A stretch of 64,000 nucleotides of DNA from Anaerolineaceae bacterium 4572_78 (GTDB lineage: Bacteria; Chloroflexota; Anaerolineae; 4572-78): NCBI GenBank assembly GCA_002084875.1, contig NBMH01000045.1, positions 1-64,000 on the forward strand, in the 5' to 3' direction. Position numbers and translations under genes: made by a program. The notes beneath the pieces are model-generated. The model was not told where the DNA came from, did no database searches, and was given only the letters and a program-made list of their open reading frames with translations. This document shows, in pieces, positions 39,031 through 49,990 of the stretch (the stretch's first letter is position 1; every line of letters begins with the position of its first letter).

Positions 39031-40122
39031 ATGATTTCATTTGATTTCACTGAAGAACAACAAATGTTAGTAGACTCCGTTCGGCGTTATGCTGAACGTG
39101 AAATGCGTAAATCAATCCATGACATGGATGAAGCTCGCCAGCTTCCCGATGGATTGATTGATAAAGGTTGGGAATTAGGCTTGATTCCAAGTAGCATTCC
39201 CGAAGAATACGATGGCTTTGGCGAACATTCAGCTATTACAGGTGTATTGTATGCTGAAGAACTTGCTTGGGGTGATGTCAGTGCCACATTAGCATTACTA
39301 GCCCCAAATTTGGTTTCAATTCCTGTCTTAGAATATGGCACCGCCGAACAAAAGGAATCACTTTTGCCTAAATTCTGCGATGACGAGTTTTTCTGTGCCA
39401 CTTCTGCATTGGTTGAACCAAGTATCACTTTCGACCCATACAACTTAAAAACGAAAGCTATCAATGAGGATGGGCATTATATTCTCAATGGTAATAAAGT
39501 GTATGTGCCATTAGCAGATACCGCTAATTATGTGTTGGTCTATGCAAATGAAGATGGTAAAACACAAGGATTCCTTGTAGAAAAAGATACCACAGGATTG
39601 CAGATTGTTGCTAGAGAACATAACATGGGGTTAGGTGCATTGCCAACTTACAAAGTTAATCTCGAAAATTGCAAGCTTCCCGCTACGGCTAAAATTGGTG
39701 GCGAAGAAGGGCTTAACTTTGAGCGGTTGCATGCCTATAGCAATGTTGCACTAGCGGCAATGGCTGTCGGACAGGCAAAGGCAAGTTATGAATATGCTGT
39801 AGAATATGCTAAAGACCGCCAAGCATTCGGCGAAGCGATTGCTCAACGGCAATCAATCGCATTTATGCTGGCAGACATGGCGACCGAAATTGATGGCACA
39901 CGTCTGATGGTCTGGGAAACTGCTTGGAAACTTGACCAAGGTGAAAATGCCAGCCAAGAAGCAACCCTCGTTAGACGATATGCAAGTGACATGGTATTGA
40001 CCGTAACCGACGGTAGTGTTCAAACATTAGGCGGTCATGGTTATATCCGCGACCATCCCGTTGAAATGTGGCTTCGAAATGGTCGTGGTTTTGCAATTTT
40101 TGACGGAATAGCTATAGTTTAG
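39031..40122 (+). CDS. Acyl-CoA dehydrogenase family protein
   Basis: FTEEQQMLVDSVRRYAEREM, DRQAFGEAIAQRQSIAFMLADMATEI, QTLGGHGYIRDHPVEMWLRNGRG. Confidence 0.92.
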   Translation: MISFDFTEEQQMLVDSVRRYAEREMRKSIHDMDEARQLPDGLIDKGWELGLIPSSIPEEYDGFGEHSAITGVLYAEELAWGDVSATLALLAPNLVSIPVLEYGTAEQKESLLPKFCDDEFFCATSALVEPSITFDPYNLKTKAINEDGHYILNGNKVYVPLADTANYVLVYANEDGKTQGFLVEKDTTGLQIVAREHNMGLGALPTYKVNLENCKLPATAKIGGEEGLNFERLHAYSNVALAAMAVGQAKASYEYAVEYAKDRQAFGEAIAQRQSIAFMLADMATEIDGTRLMVWETAWKLDQGENASQEATLVRRYASDMVLTVTDGSVQTLGGHGYIRDHPVEMWLRNGRGFAIFDGIAIV

Positions 40123-40135
40123 TAAGGAGAAAATA

Positions 40136-41401
40136 ATGATAGACTTTTCATTACCTGATAACATTAAAGAACAAAATCAACGTTTGTTTATGGTGGCAAG
40201 TCACTTCATGAGACCGATTGCCCGCGAGATGGATGATAAGGAACATACCAAGCCATGGGATTTTATTAACATGACTTGGCAAGTTACATCTTCTCAAATG
40301 AAACGACGTGTTAAACGTTTGGAAAAAGAGTTAGCAGGCGAGGAAGTTGATAAATCTGGTGGCAATAGCTTTGGCACAAGAGGCTACATGCCCTTGATAT
40401 ACATGATTGAAATGCTTTCATGGGGCGATGCTGGGATTTATCTGTGCTTACCAACAGCTGCTTTAGCAGGTTCTGCCATTGATGCCGTCGGCACACTTGA
40501 GCAGAAAAACCGTTTTTTACCTCGATTTAGCAAAGGTAAGCCAAAGTGGGGAGCAATGGCAATTACAGAACCACATGCTGGTTCTGATACATCTGCTATT
40601 CGTACCACTGCTACACTTGACCATGAAACAAATGAATGGATATTAAATGGAGAAAAATCATTTGTTACCAGTGGCTTAATGGCTGCCAAAGATTCAGATG
40701 GTATTTTGGTCGTTTGGGCGACTATTGACGCTAGTGCAGGGCGGCGAGGCATAAAAAGTTTTGTTATTGAAGCAAATACGCCTGGCATGGAAGTGCTTAA
40801 GCTGGAGAAAAAGCATGGTATTCGAGTCAGCGATACGGCTACGATTAAACTTGAAAATTGTCGTATTCCTTATGAGAATATCTTAGGTAATCCCGAAGTC
40901 CAAGACAAGAAAGAGAAAAAAGGTTTTCAAGGTGCCATGCGTACCTTTGATGCTTCTCGACCATTAGTGGCGGCTAGTGCCATTGGAATCGGGCGGGCGG
41001 CTTTGGAATTTACCAAAGAAGCTCTTGAAAAAGAAGGTATTACCATTCGTTATAATGCTCCCAAACATGTCCTGACAAGTATTGAAAGAGATTTCATGGA
41101 CATGGAGGCAAATCTTAAGGCGGCATGGTTACTTACATTAAAAGCTACTTGGATGATGGACCAACGGCTACCAAATACGATTGAATCGAGCATGGCAAAA
41201 GTGAAAGCGGGTAAAGCTGTCACGCTTGTTACTCAAAAAGCAGTAGAACTTTTAGGACCACTAGGCTATTCATGCGATGACTTAATTGAAAAATGGATGC
41301 GCGATGGCAAGATTAATGACCTGTACGAAGGAACGGGTCAAATCAATACCCTCGTTGTTGCCCGTCGAATTTTGGGCTATGACCGAAATCAGTTGAAATA
41401 A
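40136..41401 (+). CDS. Acyl-CoA dehydrogenase family protein
   Basis: WGAMAITEPHAGSDTSAIRTTATLD, LNGEKSFVTSG, LLGPLGYSCDDLIEKWMRDGKINDLYEGTGQIN. Confidence 0.93.
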   Translation: MIDFSLPDNIKEQNQRLFMVASHFMRPIAREMDDKEHTKPWDFINMTWQVTSSQMKRRVKRLEKELAGEEVDKSGGNSFGTRGYMPLIYMIEMLSWGDAGIYLCLPTAALAGSAIDAVGTLEQKNRFLPRFSKGKPKWGAMAITEPHAGSDTSAIRTTATLDHETNEWILNGEKSFVTSGLMAAKDSDGILVVWATIDASAGRRGIKSFVIEANTPGMEVLKLEKKHGIRVSDTATIKLENCRIPYENILGNPEVQDKKEKKGFQGAMRTFDASRPLVAASAIGIGRAALEFTKEALEKEGITIRYNAPKHVLTSIERDFMDMEANLKAAWLLTLKATWMMDQRLPNTIESSMAKVKAGKAVTLVTQKAVELLGPLGYSCDDLIEKWMRDGKINDLYEGTGQINTLVVARRILGYDRNQLK

Positions 41402-41690
41402 GCAACTAAAGTAACTTAAACAACCCGACGGATTCAGTCGTCGTGCTTACTTTTCGTAGCACGACGGCTTTAGCCTCACGCTTATGTGCAAAAAACGCAC
41501 CGTCAATGAAGCTACCCTATGAGCTCAACACACTAGAAATCCAATTTTTCCAAAAAATTGAATGTCTAAACTGTGTTGAGTTTTTTTGTGTCTAAAGTCC
41601 AAAATTATTGCAGGTGATTTGCACGGGTAAGAAATTCATGTTACGATACAGAGATTATTTTTAGATTACACAATTCAAGAGGAGTTTTCT

Positions 41691-43319
41691 ATGAAACAAC
41701 TATTTATTACTTTTACCCTTTTTATCATCATGGCATCCATGGCAGTAGGTTGTAATAATGCAACCCCTGAATCGAAAGAACCGCCGCAAGATGAATCCCA
41801 TGAGGAAAGTTCAGTAGAGAAACCTGCTGAAACTGAAGATGAATCTCCTGCCGATGATGCCGCCGATTTAGATAAAGAGAAGGTATTACGCATTGCTTTA
41901 ACCTCACAACTTAATTCTTTTGATTTGCCGTATACCCTAGAACGCACATTGAGAAATGTAACATGGGCTATTTATGACTCATTGGTTTGGGTTGATGAAC
42001 AAGGGAATGTAGTTCCTGCTTTGGCGAAAGATTGGGAAATATCAGAAGATGGAATAACCTATACTTTCCATTTACGTGACGATATTACCTTTCACAATGG
42101 TGAGCTATTTAACGCCGATTCAGTGCTATTAACATGGCAACGTGGTCTTAATGAGGAAGCAGGCAATAAGAAAAGTTTTCAACTTGTTACCGATATAGAA
42201 AAGGTGGACGATTACACCGTCAATATTACAACTGATGGACCTTCACCCTTACTTTTGGATACAATGAGTACTTATTGGGGCATGGTGCCACCCAAATATA
42301 TTGCCGAAGTTGGCGATGAAGAATTTGGAAGAAAACCGATCGGTACGGGTCCTTTCATGTACGAAGAATGGGTAACGGGAGAACGTATCGTTTTGATGAA
42401 AAATCCTAACTATTTTCGTGAAGGATACCCCAAGCTGGATAAAGTGATTTTCCGTACTATTTCAGAATCAGCTACACGTGTTGCTGCCATTCAAACAGGT
42501 GAAATGGATATTGTTACTCGTCTTAGTGCTGATGAGGCTGATAGCTTACGCGATAAAGATGGCGTTGAAGTTATGAAATATTCGATTGACCGTGTTTACT
42601 ATATCACGTTCAATAACTTGACAAGTGGCAAGGGATTGCCAACAGAGAATGTAAACGTTCGGCTTGCCATGAACTATGCCGTAGATATGGATACAATCAT
42701 TGAAAGACTTTTTAACGGACATGCCATTCCTGCCACAGGATTTATAACTGCAAACAACTTTGGACATGATGCCAGTATTAAACCTTATGGTTATGACCCT
42801 GATAAAGCTCGTGAACTTCTAACCGAAGCAGGCTATCCCGATGGTTTTGACATTGGCATGGCATGTCCCATTGGAGCATATACGAGCTTTGATGATGTTT
42901 GCCAAGCCATTCAAGGTTACTTGGGTGAGGTAGGTATTAATGCCGACCTCGAACTCATGGAAACGGGTAAATATTGGGACTTAGAATCCAAAAAAGAATT
43001 ACCACCTCTTTTTGGTGAGAGTTGGTCAAATTCAGCATCCGAATCATTAATCCGTTTAGAGGGACTTTTGCGAGCCGATGCTACATATTCAACATGGACG
43101 GAACCGACCATTGATGATTTGCTCGACAAAATAACCATGACAGCGAAGCCCGAAGACCGTGCCGAGTTGTATAAAGAATTGCAACAGTACATGCATGATA
43201 ATCCACCATTTATCTATCTGTATGTACCATCTACATTTGAGGCGATTCGCAACAATGTTAAGGATTATACACCGCGTGCCGCTGAAAACTATTTCTTGTA
43301 TGAAACAATTGTAGAATAA
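41691..43319 (+). CDS. Peptide ABC transporter substrate-binding lipoprotein (SBP_bac_5)
   Basis: Lipobox AVGCNN; LAKDWEISEDGITYTFHLRDDITFHNGELFNADSV; GTGPFMYEEWVTGERIVLMKNPNYF. Confidence 0.92.
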   Translation: MKQLFITFTLFIIMASMAVGCNNATPESKEPPQDESHEESSVEKPAETEDESPADDAADLDKEKVLRIALTSQLNSFDLPYTLERTLRNVTWAIYDSLVWVDEQGNVVPALAKDWEISEDGITYTFHLRDDITFHNGELFNADSVLLTWQRGLNEEAGNKKSFQLVTDIEKVDDYTVNITTDGPSPLLLDTMSTYWGMVPPKYIAEVGDEEFGRKPIGTGPFMYEEWVTGERIVLMKNPNYFREGYPKLDKVIFRTISESATRVAAIQTGEMDIVTRLSADEADSLRDKDGVEVMKYSIDRVYYITFNNLTSGKGLPTENVNVRLAMNYAVDMDTIIERLFNGHAIPATGFITANNFGHDASIKPYGYDPDKARELLTEAGYPDGFDIGMACPIGAYTSFDDVCQAIQGYLGEVGINADLELMETGKYWDLESKKELPPLFGESWSNSASESLIRLEGLLRADATYSTWTEPTIDDLLDKITMTAKPEDRAELYKELQQYMHDNPPFIYLYVPSTFEAIRNNVKDYTPRAAENYFLYETIVE

Positions 43320-43370
43320 TATCTGATATTATGCAAAGACCTGAAAGGTTTTTAAAACCTATTATGGTTA

Positions 43371-43403
43371 AAACAAGAAAGGTTTTTAAAACCTTTCTTG
43401 TTT
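43371..43403. repeat. Palindrome, AGACAAGAAAGG family
   Basis: aaacaagaaaggtttttaaaacctttcttgttt; a second partial copy lies just upstream at about 43337-43360. Confidence 0.9.
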
Positions 43404-43513
43404 GACTATTACCTTGTGTGAGGGGTCTACTAGCACTAAGTTCTCCCAGCACCATGATTTTCTTAGAAAAACTATCACACAATTATTAGAAGAATTTAGG
43501 AGGTAAAAGTTTT

Positions 43514-44353
43514 ATGCAACGATATTTTCTTTCAAGGATAGGGCAATCCATAGCCATTATTATCGGCGTATTATTTCTAGTTTTTTTCATGGTGCGTGTA
43601 ACAGGAGACCCAGCCGCACTCATGATGTCACGCAATGCCACCCAAGAAGATGTAGAGGCATTTCGTGAAAAAATGGGATTTAATCGCCCTATTTATGTGC
43701 AGTTTGCCGATTTTATTACGCATGCAATTCGAGGCGATTTTGGAAATTCGCTACGCTATCGCATGCCCGCCATGCAGTTGGTGCTAGAACGCATCCCTGC
43801 CACCGTCGAATTGGCAAGCGTTCTAGCACGAGCATTGGGTTTAATCGGGCAATCCGTACCGAACTTTTGGCTGGCACTAATTCTCATTATTATTTTTGCC
43901 GTCAACTTACAATGGTTTCCATCATTTGGGCGAGATGACTGGAAATCGGTCGTTTTACCTGCCGTCTCACTAGCACTTTTTCCCATGGGGCAGTTTGTGC
44001 GTCTAACGAGAGCAACCGTGTTAGATGTGCGTTCTCAAAATTATGTGCGTACCGCTTATTCTAAAGGATTGAGTAAACGCACCGTTTATTTTCAACACAT
44101 TTTACGAAATGTCGCATTGTCGCTTATTAGCATTATCGGGATTCAATTCGGCTACTTGTTGAGCGGTTCGATTTATATCGAATTTATTTTTTCATGGCCT
44201 GGCATTGGGCAGATGATTGCAGAATCGGTGGCAGGGCGTGATTTTCCACTTATCCAAGCAATTGCTATTTTTACCAGTGTGGTGATAGTACTAATCAATT
44301 TACTAACCGACATGGCTTATGTTATTATAGACCCACGAATTAAATACGGATGA
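43514..44353 (+). CDS. Peptide ABC transporter permease (DppB-like) with internal deletion
   Basis: GDFGNSLRYRMPAMQLVLERIPATVELAS joined directly to VLARALGLIGQSVPNFWLALILI; EAA-like loop KGLSKRTVYFQHILRNV. Confidence 0.85.
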   Translation: MQRYFLSRIGQSIAIIIGVLFLVFFMVRVTGDPAALMMSRNATQEDVEAFREKMGFNRPIYVQFADFITHAIRGDFGNSLRYRMPAMQLVLERIPATVELASVLARALGLIGQSVPNFWLALILIIIFAVNLQWFPSFGRDDWKSVVLPAVSLALFPMGQFVRLTRATVLDVRSQNYVRTAYSKGLSKRTVYFQHILRNVALSLISIIGIQFGYLLSGSIYIEFIFSWPGIGQMIAESVAGRDFPLIQAIAIFTSVVIVLINLLTDMAYVIIDPRIKYG

Positions 44354-44360
44354 AAAATTA

Positions 44361-45266
44361 ATGCAAACAACAACAGCAATAAATCTACGCTACGAAGAAA
44401 GGCGTGGTTATATCTATCATATCAATCGAATCATACGTTCACTTCGCAACGATTTAGGTGGTGTGATTGGGCTTTTTTTATTTTTCAGCATTTCCATCAC
44501 GGCAATATTTGCTCCAAGCATTGCCCCTTATGACCCATTACAACAAAATTTGCGTGATAGTAAATTATCCCCCGCATTCATGGAAGGTGGCACATGGAAA
44601 CACCTCTTTGGCACAGACAAATTGGGACGTGATTTATTCAGCCGTATCGTTTTTGGAACGCGAGTTTCATTACTGGTTGGATTTTTTGGTGTTCTAATAG
44701 CGGCATCAATAGGCATGTTCTTTGGCTTAATTGCGGGCTACATGGGCGGACATGTTGACAACGTTATCATGGGATTAACAAATCTCATCCTTGCCCTACC
44801 ATATCTATTATTTGTCGTTTTTATCGCTTCTATTTTAGGACGTAGCCTGCTCAATGTTATCCTCATTTTCGGTTTGACCGATGCCCCATTATTCATCAGG
44901 CTGACACGTGGCGAAGTTTTACGCTTAAGAGAATCGGTTTATATCCATGCTGCCCTAAGTTTGGGAGCAAAAATGCCACGCATCTTATTTCGCCACATTT
45001 TGCTAAACCTTGTTGGTGCATTGATCACAATCGCCACTTTCGAAATGTCAGGCATGATTTTCTATGAGGCAGGTTTAGGATTTCTCGGTTTGAGCGTTCC
45101 GCCAAGTGTGCCGAGTTGGGGCAATATGCTATCGCAAGGGCGCGATACATTGACAACTTATCCATGGATAGCCACCTTTCCTGGTCTGGCAATCATGGTT
45201 ACATCCCTTGCCATGAATTTGCTTGGCGATTGGTTGCGTGATTTCTTCGACCCACATCGCCATTAA
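44361..45266 (+). CDS. Peptide ABC transporter permease (DppC-like)
   Basis: HLFGTDKLGRDLFSRIVFGTRVSLLVGF; AALSLGAKMPRILFRHILLNL; GLGFLGLSVPPSVPSWGNML. Confidence 0.92.
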   Translation: MQTTTAINLRYEERRGYIYHINRIIRSLRNDLGGVIGLFLFFSISITAIFAPSIAPYDPLQQNLRDSKLSPAFMEGGTWKHLFGTDKLGRDLFSRIVFGTRVSLLVGFFGVLIAASIGMFFGLIAGYMGGHVDNVIMGLTNLILALPYLLFVVFIASILGRSLLNVILIFGLTDAPLFIRLTRGEVLRLRESVYIHAALSLGAKMPRILFRHILLNLVGALITIATFEMSGMIFYEAGLGFLGLSVPPSVPSWGNMLSQGRDTLTTYPWIATFPGLAIMVTSLAMNLLGDWLRDFFDPHRH

Positions 45267-45328
45267 TTGTGCCAGGCACGGGCAGATACAAGGTAATGTC
45301 CTTACATTACTCAATTTGAAAATCAAAA

Positions 45329-46139
45329 TTGATTATGCAAGACCACCAAATTATGAAAAATGAAACGACATCTGTATCACAAAAAATGATTTTGTGGCTG
45401 TTTTTATCTTTAGCATTTTTTCTCATGGTTGAGGATATTCATCGTTTGACTAATCGTAAAACATTGGAAGAACGCATAGGTTTACATCAAGTTATTGTCT
45501 CTGGTGAATCCGCCCCCCCTTATCGTTATCGCATTTTAGTACATTACGGCGGTGAATGGTTTATACAACGCCTTACTACACAACTGCCTTATGCAACTGC
45601 ATTTTGGATAACTTACGCCATGTATTATTTTTTAGTGATTTACCTCATGTTTAATGTATCTTTCATGTACTTCACAATATGGCTAGATGATACCGTTGCT
45701 TTAATCGGTGTATTGTATATCGGCATAACCTTAGCAGTTGGGTTTCGTCATCAATTTTATCCCTATTCCTTTTTAGAAGTAGTATTGTTTACTTTATTTT
45801 ATCGGCAGCCTTAATCGTGAGACCGCCATTTTTTATGTCTTGGCATGTGCATTGAACGGCGATTGGACACAGCGAAAACATTGGTTACGTGTTTTTGCTT
45901 ACGGTTTAATATGGTTCATGGTCTATGCAGGTATCCGCTATGTATTGGGACAAGAACCTCATGTCTTCACCCTAACTGAAATTTGGTACCGCAATACTGA
46001 AACGTATTCTCTCTATGATACCTTTTTTAATGTAACTGCATTTTTCGGTCCTTTTTTAGTATGGAGTGTCAAAGAATACAAACATGCCCCCTCATTTTTT
46101 GTATCCTTTATTTTTACCAATTGGTTTGTTACAATTTAA
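45329..46139 (+). pseudogene. Multi-TM membrane protein split by frameshift (ORFs 45329-45814 and 45840-46139)
   Basis: First ORF ends VVLFTLFYRQP*; the other frame through the junction reads SLNRETAIFYVLACALNGDW, a contiguous membrane-protein motif. Confidence 0.75.
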
Positions 46140-46330
46140 TCAACGTACTTAACCTCATGTTTTTATATTTGTGAATATCACAAAGTAATATTTTTGCGTG
46201 AGTGCGAGATATTTTTTGCACTCACACAAAAAATTGCGAACTCCACGTTTTCATTGTACATGTAGGATTACCAATTTTTACAACCGCCTTAAAAATTCTG
46301 CGTATATGGAATATGCAGGGAGAAAAGAAT

Positions 46331-46969
46331 ATGCAATTAAAACTTAAGCAAGAAACAGAGCAAACATCAACCAAATTTTTTAATCCCGATGAAGCGGCTT
46401 GGGTTGTCCAAGCACAGCAAGGGGACTCAGCTTCTTTCACAAATATTGTATGGGCATATCAAAATCCTATCTACAATTTATGTTATCGTATGTTGGGAAA
46501 TTCAGCTGAGGCAGAAGATGCAACACAGGAGGTGTTTATTCGAGCATATTTTAAGCTCCATTCCTATGATTCGAATCGTAAATTTTCATCGTGGCTTTTT
46601 TCAATTGCCTCACACTACTGTATAGATACCCTGCGAAAAAGACGGATTAAATCAATTTCGTGGGAAGACTTACCGCCATGGCGTTGGCTACCTGCTGACA
46701 GTGAAGCTCAACCCGAGTCTGTTTTGCTAACTGACGAAGCAAACAGAGAAGTACATGCACTTCTTAATACCTTGCCCCCTGATTATCGGGCGGCGATTAT
46801 CTTACGTTATTGGCATAACATGCCGTATGAGGAAATTGCAAAAAGTTTGGATACCACCGTTAGTGCCATTAAAAGTCGGTTGTTCCGTGCTAGAAAAATG
46901 TTGGCAAATTCTGCCCGCAAGAACCATTCACAAGTATCGCTGATGAATAATATGGCATTTGCTAAATGA
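46331..46969 (+). CDS. ECF-type RNA polymerase sigma factor
   Basis: YRMLGNSAEAEDATQEVFIRAYFKLHSYDSNRKFSSWLFSIASHYCIDTLRKRR; LPPDYRAAIILRYWHNMPYEEIAKSLDTTVSAIKSRLFRARKML. Confidence 0.93.
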   Translation: MQLKLKQETEQTSTKFFNPDEAAWVVQAQQGDSASFTNIVWAYQNPIYNLCYRMLGNSAEAEDATQEVFIRAYFKLHSYDSNRKFSSWLFSIASHYCIDTLRKRRIKSISWEDLPPWRWLPADSEAQPESVLLTDEANREVHALLNTLPPDYRAAIILRYWHNMPYEEIAKSLDTTVSAIKSRLFRARKMLANSARKNHSQVSLMNNMAFAK

Positions 46970-47042
46970 TAACAATACAAGAAAATATCAGACAAGGCAG
47001 ATTTCAAAACTGTTCTTGTCTTAACTAAAGAGGACTGGAGAA

Positions 47043-47531
47043 ATGAGTAAATTTCATCGAGAGACATTTACAAACGAAGAATTAGTAGCACTGCAATACA
47101 TGGAACAATTGTTTGCTAGTATGCCGTGTGCTAAGCCACATCCAAATTTTGTCGCCATGTTTGAGGTTCGTTTGGCTCAAAGAATAAAGCAACGACAAAC
47201 AAACAAAGGCGTGATAGTTATCAGCATGATTGTTGTGTTGGCAGCTGGGCTGTTGGCATGGGCGGTTGCTGAACCAAGTTTGCAATTGTTGGCATGGCTC
47301 AATCAACAAAGTATCGTTATTGATTTCATTACGATTATTGAAAACACGTTAGCTACCGTACCGATTTTGTTCAAATCTATTTTACTTTTGGCTGAATCAA
47401 TGATGATTCTTATACAATACCCTATCGCATGGGCATACATAGCTGTTACCATTGGACTGGTAGCCTTATGGACACAAACCCTGAAATGGATGAGTACATC
47501 CACAACAGGAAATAATGTCAGCTTCACATAG
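47043..47531 (+). CDS. Membrane protein downstream of ECF sigma factor; candidate anti-sigma factor
   Basis: Position directly after the sigma gene, cytosolic N-terminus plus TM segments; no zinc motif seen. Confidence 0.5.
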   Translation: MSKFHRETFTNEELVALQYMEQLFASMPCAKPHPNFVAMFEVRLAQRIKQRQTNKGVIVISMIVVLAAGLLAWAVAEPSLQLLAWLNQQSIVIDFITIIENTLATVPILFKSILLLAESMMILIQYPIAWAYIAVTIGLVALWTQTLKWMSTSTTGNNVSFT

Positions 47532-47698
47532 GATGGGTATCTTGCCCGTCCATGTATCACAGGTATTCTGCTTGTGGACAGTTTATTTTTTGTATGTCAG
47601 GTTTCCTATACCTGACAACCATGTGCGGTAATAAAATCGCACTACAAGTTACTATGGACAAACTAAAAGCCTGTCCTACATGTTTAAGGAAATAAACA

Positions 47699-48895
47699 AT
47701 GAAAAAAATCATATTAACAATTAGTCTAATTATGATATTTGTGTTATCAGCCTTACCCGTAACTGCTGATGACCCTAGCATAGGTGGTAGTGTTGAAGTC
47801 TTAGGAGAAAACTACACCTTAGCAAAGAATCATGTTGTTGAAGATGTAGTTGTCTTCGGCGGCAAGTTTAAGATGGAAGAGAACAGTCGTGTAGATGGTG
47901 ATGTTGCTATTCAAGGTGGCGAATTTCAGATGGATGAAAATTGTCATGTAGATGGTGATGTGGTCATGGTTGGCGGACTGTTCAAAATGGATGATGATAG
48001 TACAGTTAATGGCGATGTCATTGTTTTTGGTGGCAATGCGAAAATTCAAGGATACGTCGACGGTGATGTAGTTGCGATTGGTGGTAAAGTAAAAATCAGC
48101 GACGAAGGTGTAGTTACTGGCGATGTAAAAACTTTGGGCGGTACTATTGAAACCGATGAATCGGCTCTTATTCTTGGAGAACGATTAGATAATCCTTTCC
48201 TTTGGTCTGACTTTCCCACACTTTCCGATGAAGACTTTGAGTTTGAACACCATGGTACATACGACTCAGGTGAAGAAACAGAAGATGAAGTATCTGAATC
48301 AGAAAGTCGTGGGGGACCAAGAAAATGGAAAGAACATGGTGAGTGGCGACACTACGACCATCAAGAATCGGGCTTTTTCTTTGGCAGTATTAAAAAAATT
48401 ATCATGAGTATATTGGTTGCTTTCTTAGCGGCTTTGATGGTTGCCTTATTCCCTAGACATATCAGTACTATTGAAGATACCATGAGAAATGCGAGCCTAA
48501 AAAGTTTCTTTGTCGGCTTGATTACTCCGATTACTGCAGTTGTCTTAATGGTAGCATTGTCACTCTTTTTCTGGCTCATTATTCCTGCTATTGCTGCCAT
48601 TGCAATTCCATTTATACTAATTGGAGCTGTTTTTGTCGGCAAGATTGTAGTAGGTAAATTGTTAGGACATAAAATATTTAGTGCCTTTCATATTACTGAA
48701 CATGCTGACGTTTCGGCAACATTGCTTGGTGTGTTAGTACTAGACTTATTTGTCATGATGCCATTCATTGGTTACATCCCAATTGTCGGTCATTTCTTAA
48801 ATGCTATCAGTATTATAATTGGTTTGGTTTTGCTGTTAGTCGGTTTAGGGGCAGTAGTACTATCCCGATTTGGAACACGAGCATACAATTCGTAA
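47699..48895 (+). CDS. Secreted bactofilin-like/polymer-forming protein with C-terminal TM region
   Basis: Signal peptide; repeated VDGDVxxxGGxFxMDxxxxVxGDV beta-helix pattern; hydrophobic C-terminal half. Confidence 0.75.
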   Translation: MKKIILTISLIMIFVLSALPVTADDPSIGGSVEVLGENYTLAKNHVVEDVVVFGGKFKMEENSRVDGDVAIQGGEFQMDENCHVDGDVVMVGGLFKMDDDSTVNGDVIVFGGNAKIQGYVDGDVVAIGGKVKISDEGVVTGDVKTLGGTIETDESALILGERLDNPFLWSDFPTLSDEDFEFEHHGTYDSGEETEDEVSESESRGGPRKWKEHGEWRHYDHQESGFFFGSIKKIIMSILVAFLAALMVALFPRHISTIEDTMRNASLKSFFVGLITPITAVVLMVALSLFFWLIIPAIAAIAIPFILIGAVFVGKIVVGKLLGHKIFSAFHITEHADVSATLLGVLVLDLFVMMPFIGYIPIVGHFLNAISIIIGLVLLLVGLGAVVLSRFGTRAYNS

Positions 48896-49054
48896 ACTAC
48901 CCACCGATGCTGTTAGGCTCGGTGGGATCCCAGGTTGATTAGCTTCAGCCACCAATCTATAGGGCTGTTTAATGCTAAAACAAAAATATGGCTTGGGATG
49001 TTTTTCGACATGATTTTCAATCATGTGGTCGCACAATGGAATGATATTTTAAGT

Positions 49055-49168
49055 GTCCTCAAAGTCCAAAAAAATTTATTGGACATGAAATATGTTAAAT
49101 ATTGGGCATCAGAACTTGGAGTTACTGATTTATTGAAACAAGTACTATCCGACGCAGGAATAAGTTAA
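49055..49168 (+). pseudogene. C-terminal fragment resembling a nucleotidyltransferase tail
   Basis: LLDMKYVKYWASELGVTDLLKQVLSDAGIS; upstream part of the ORF lies in repeat DNA. Confidence 0.3.
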
Positions 49169-49173
49169 ACTAA

Positions 49174-49265
49174 GCAAATAACAAGGCGTGGCTGGCGAGG
49201 GCAGGAGCTGGCTTCTATTTCAATTTAGCTGGTCAACCTGCCCCCGCCAGCACTTGGTGTTATGC
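49174..49265. other. attC-like recombination site
   Basis: AATAACAAGGCGTGGCTGGCGAGGGCAGG...CCTGCCCCCGCCAGCACTTGGTGTTATGC: imperfect long hairpin bounded by TAACAAG and GTTATGC. Confidence 0.55.
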
Positions 49266-49340
49266 TCTTTAATAAACAGTAATCGGATGAGGCAAGTATG
49301 AGTATATTAACCAAAATCACTAAAGAGGAGAGATTATAAT

Positions 49341-49962
49341 ATGATGATAGAACTAGCAATTCGTATGCGTAACAAAAATATAGATGAGTCCACATTCCTG
49401 ATGGCAAAAACTAAAGCTGTTCAGGCACTTGTGAGTATCGGTCCTGAGCGTGAATTTGAGCCGTTTTTAAACAGCCCAAATCAACCTGATAAGGTCTATA
49501 TTGGTTTGACAAAATATAGCGGTTATTGGGGCGATGCTCTTTTCTATGTTTAATATCAAACTTTGGATGAATTTGCCTAAATTCATCCAAATGCAAAATA
49601 TTATTACAGGTGTTTTTCTAAAATCAGAAGACACGAACTTTGACTATGTGAATTTCGGAAAGGGAGATAATATCACGGAATTCGCCGTAATACGTCCCAA
49701 TGGAATCACTGAAAATGAGCTTCGACAAGAGCGGGCAACGTATCTGATGAGACTTGAAAATGAGCAGGGCGTTGTCGGTGTTCATTCATTCAAATCGTTG
49801 TGGGGACTGAAAAATGCAGATGTGTTAGTTCACTGCATAATCTATCAGGATCGTGAAGCATACAACGAATTTAAGAAGAGAGAAGTCGATCTTTCTTATG
49901 TTGCTGACTTTACTAAAAAAACTGCTCCTTTAGTTATTAGTTCTTGTACAAATATAAAGTAA
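49341..49962 (+). pseudogene. Unknown-family protein split by frameshift; possible gene cassette
   Basis: ORF 49341-49553 (...VYIGLTKYSGYWGDALFYV*) and ORF 49534-49962 (NLPKFIQMQNIITGVFLKSEDTNFDYVNFG...) are consecutive parts of one protein in two frames. Confidence 0.6.
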
Positions 49963-49990
49963 ACCAATAACTCCTTGAGATGAAACAAAA

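Noticed and set aside
48935-49168. Intact 77-aa CDS
   Set aside because: 5' half lies in a dispersed repeat (gacatgattttcaatcatgtggtcgcacaatgg); only the C-terminal portion looks protein-derived
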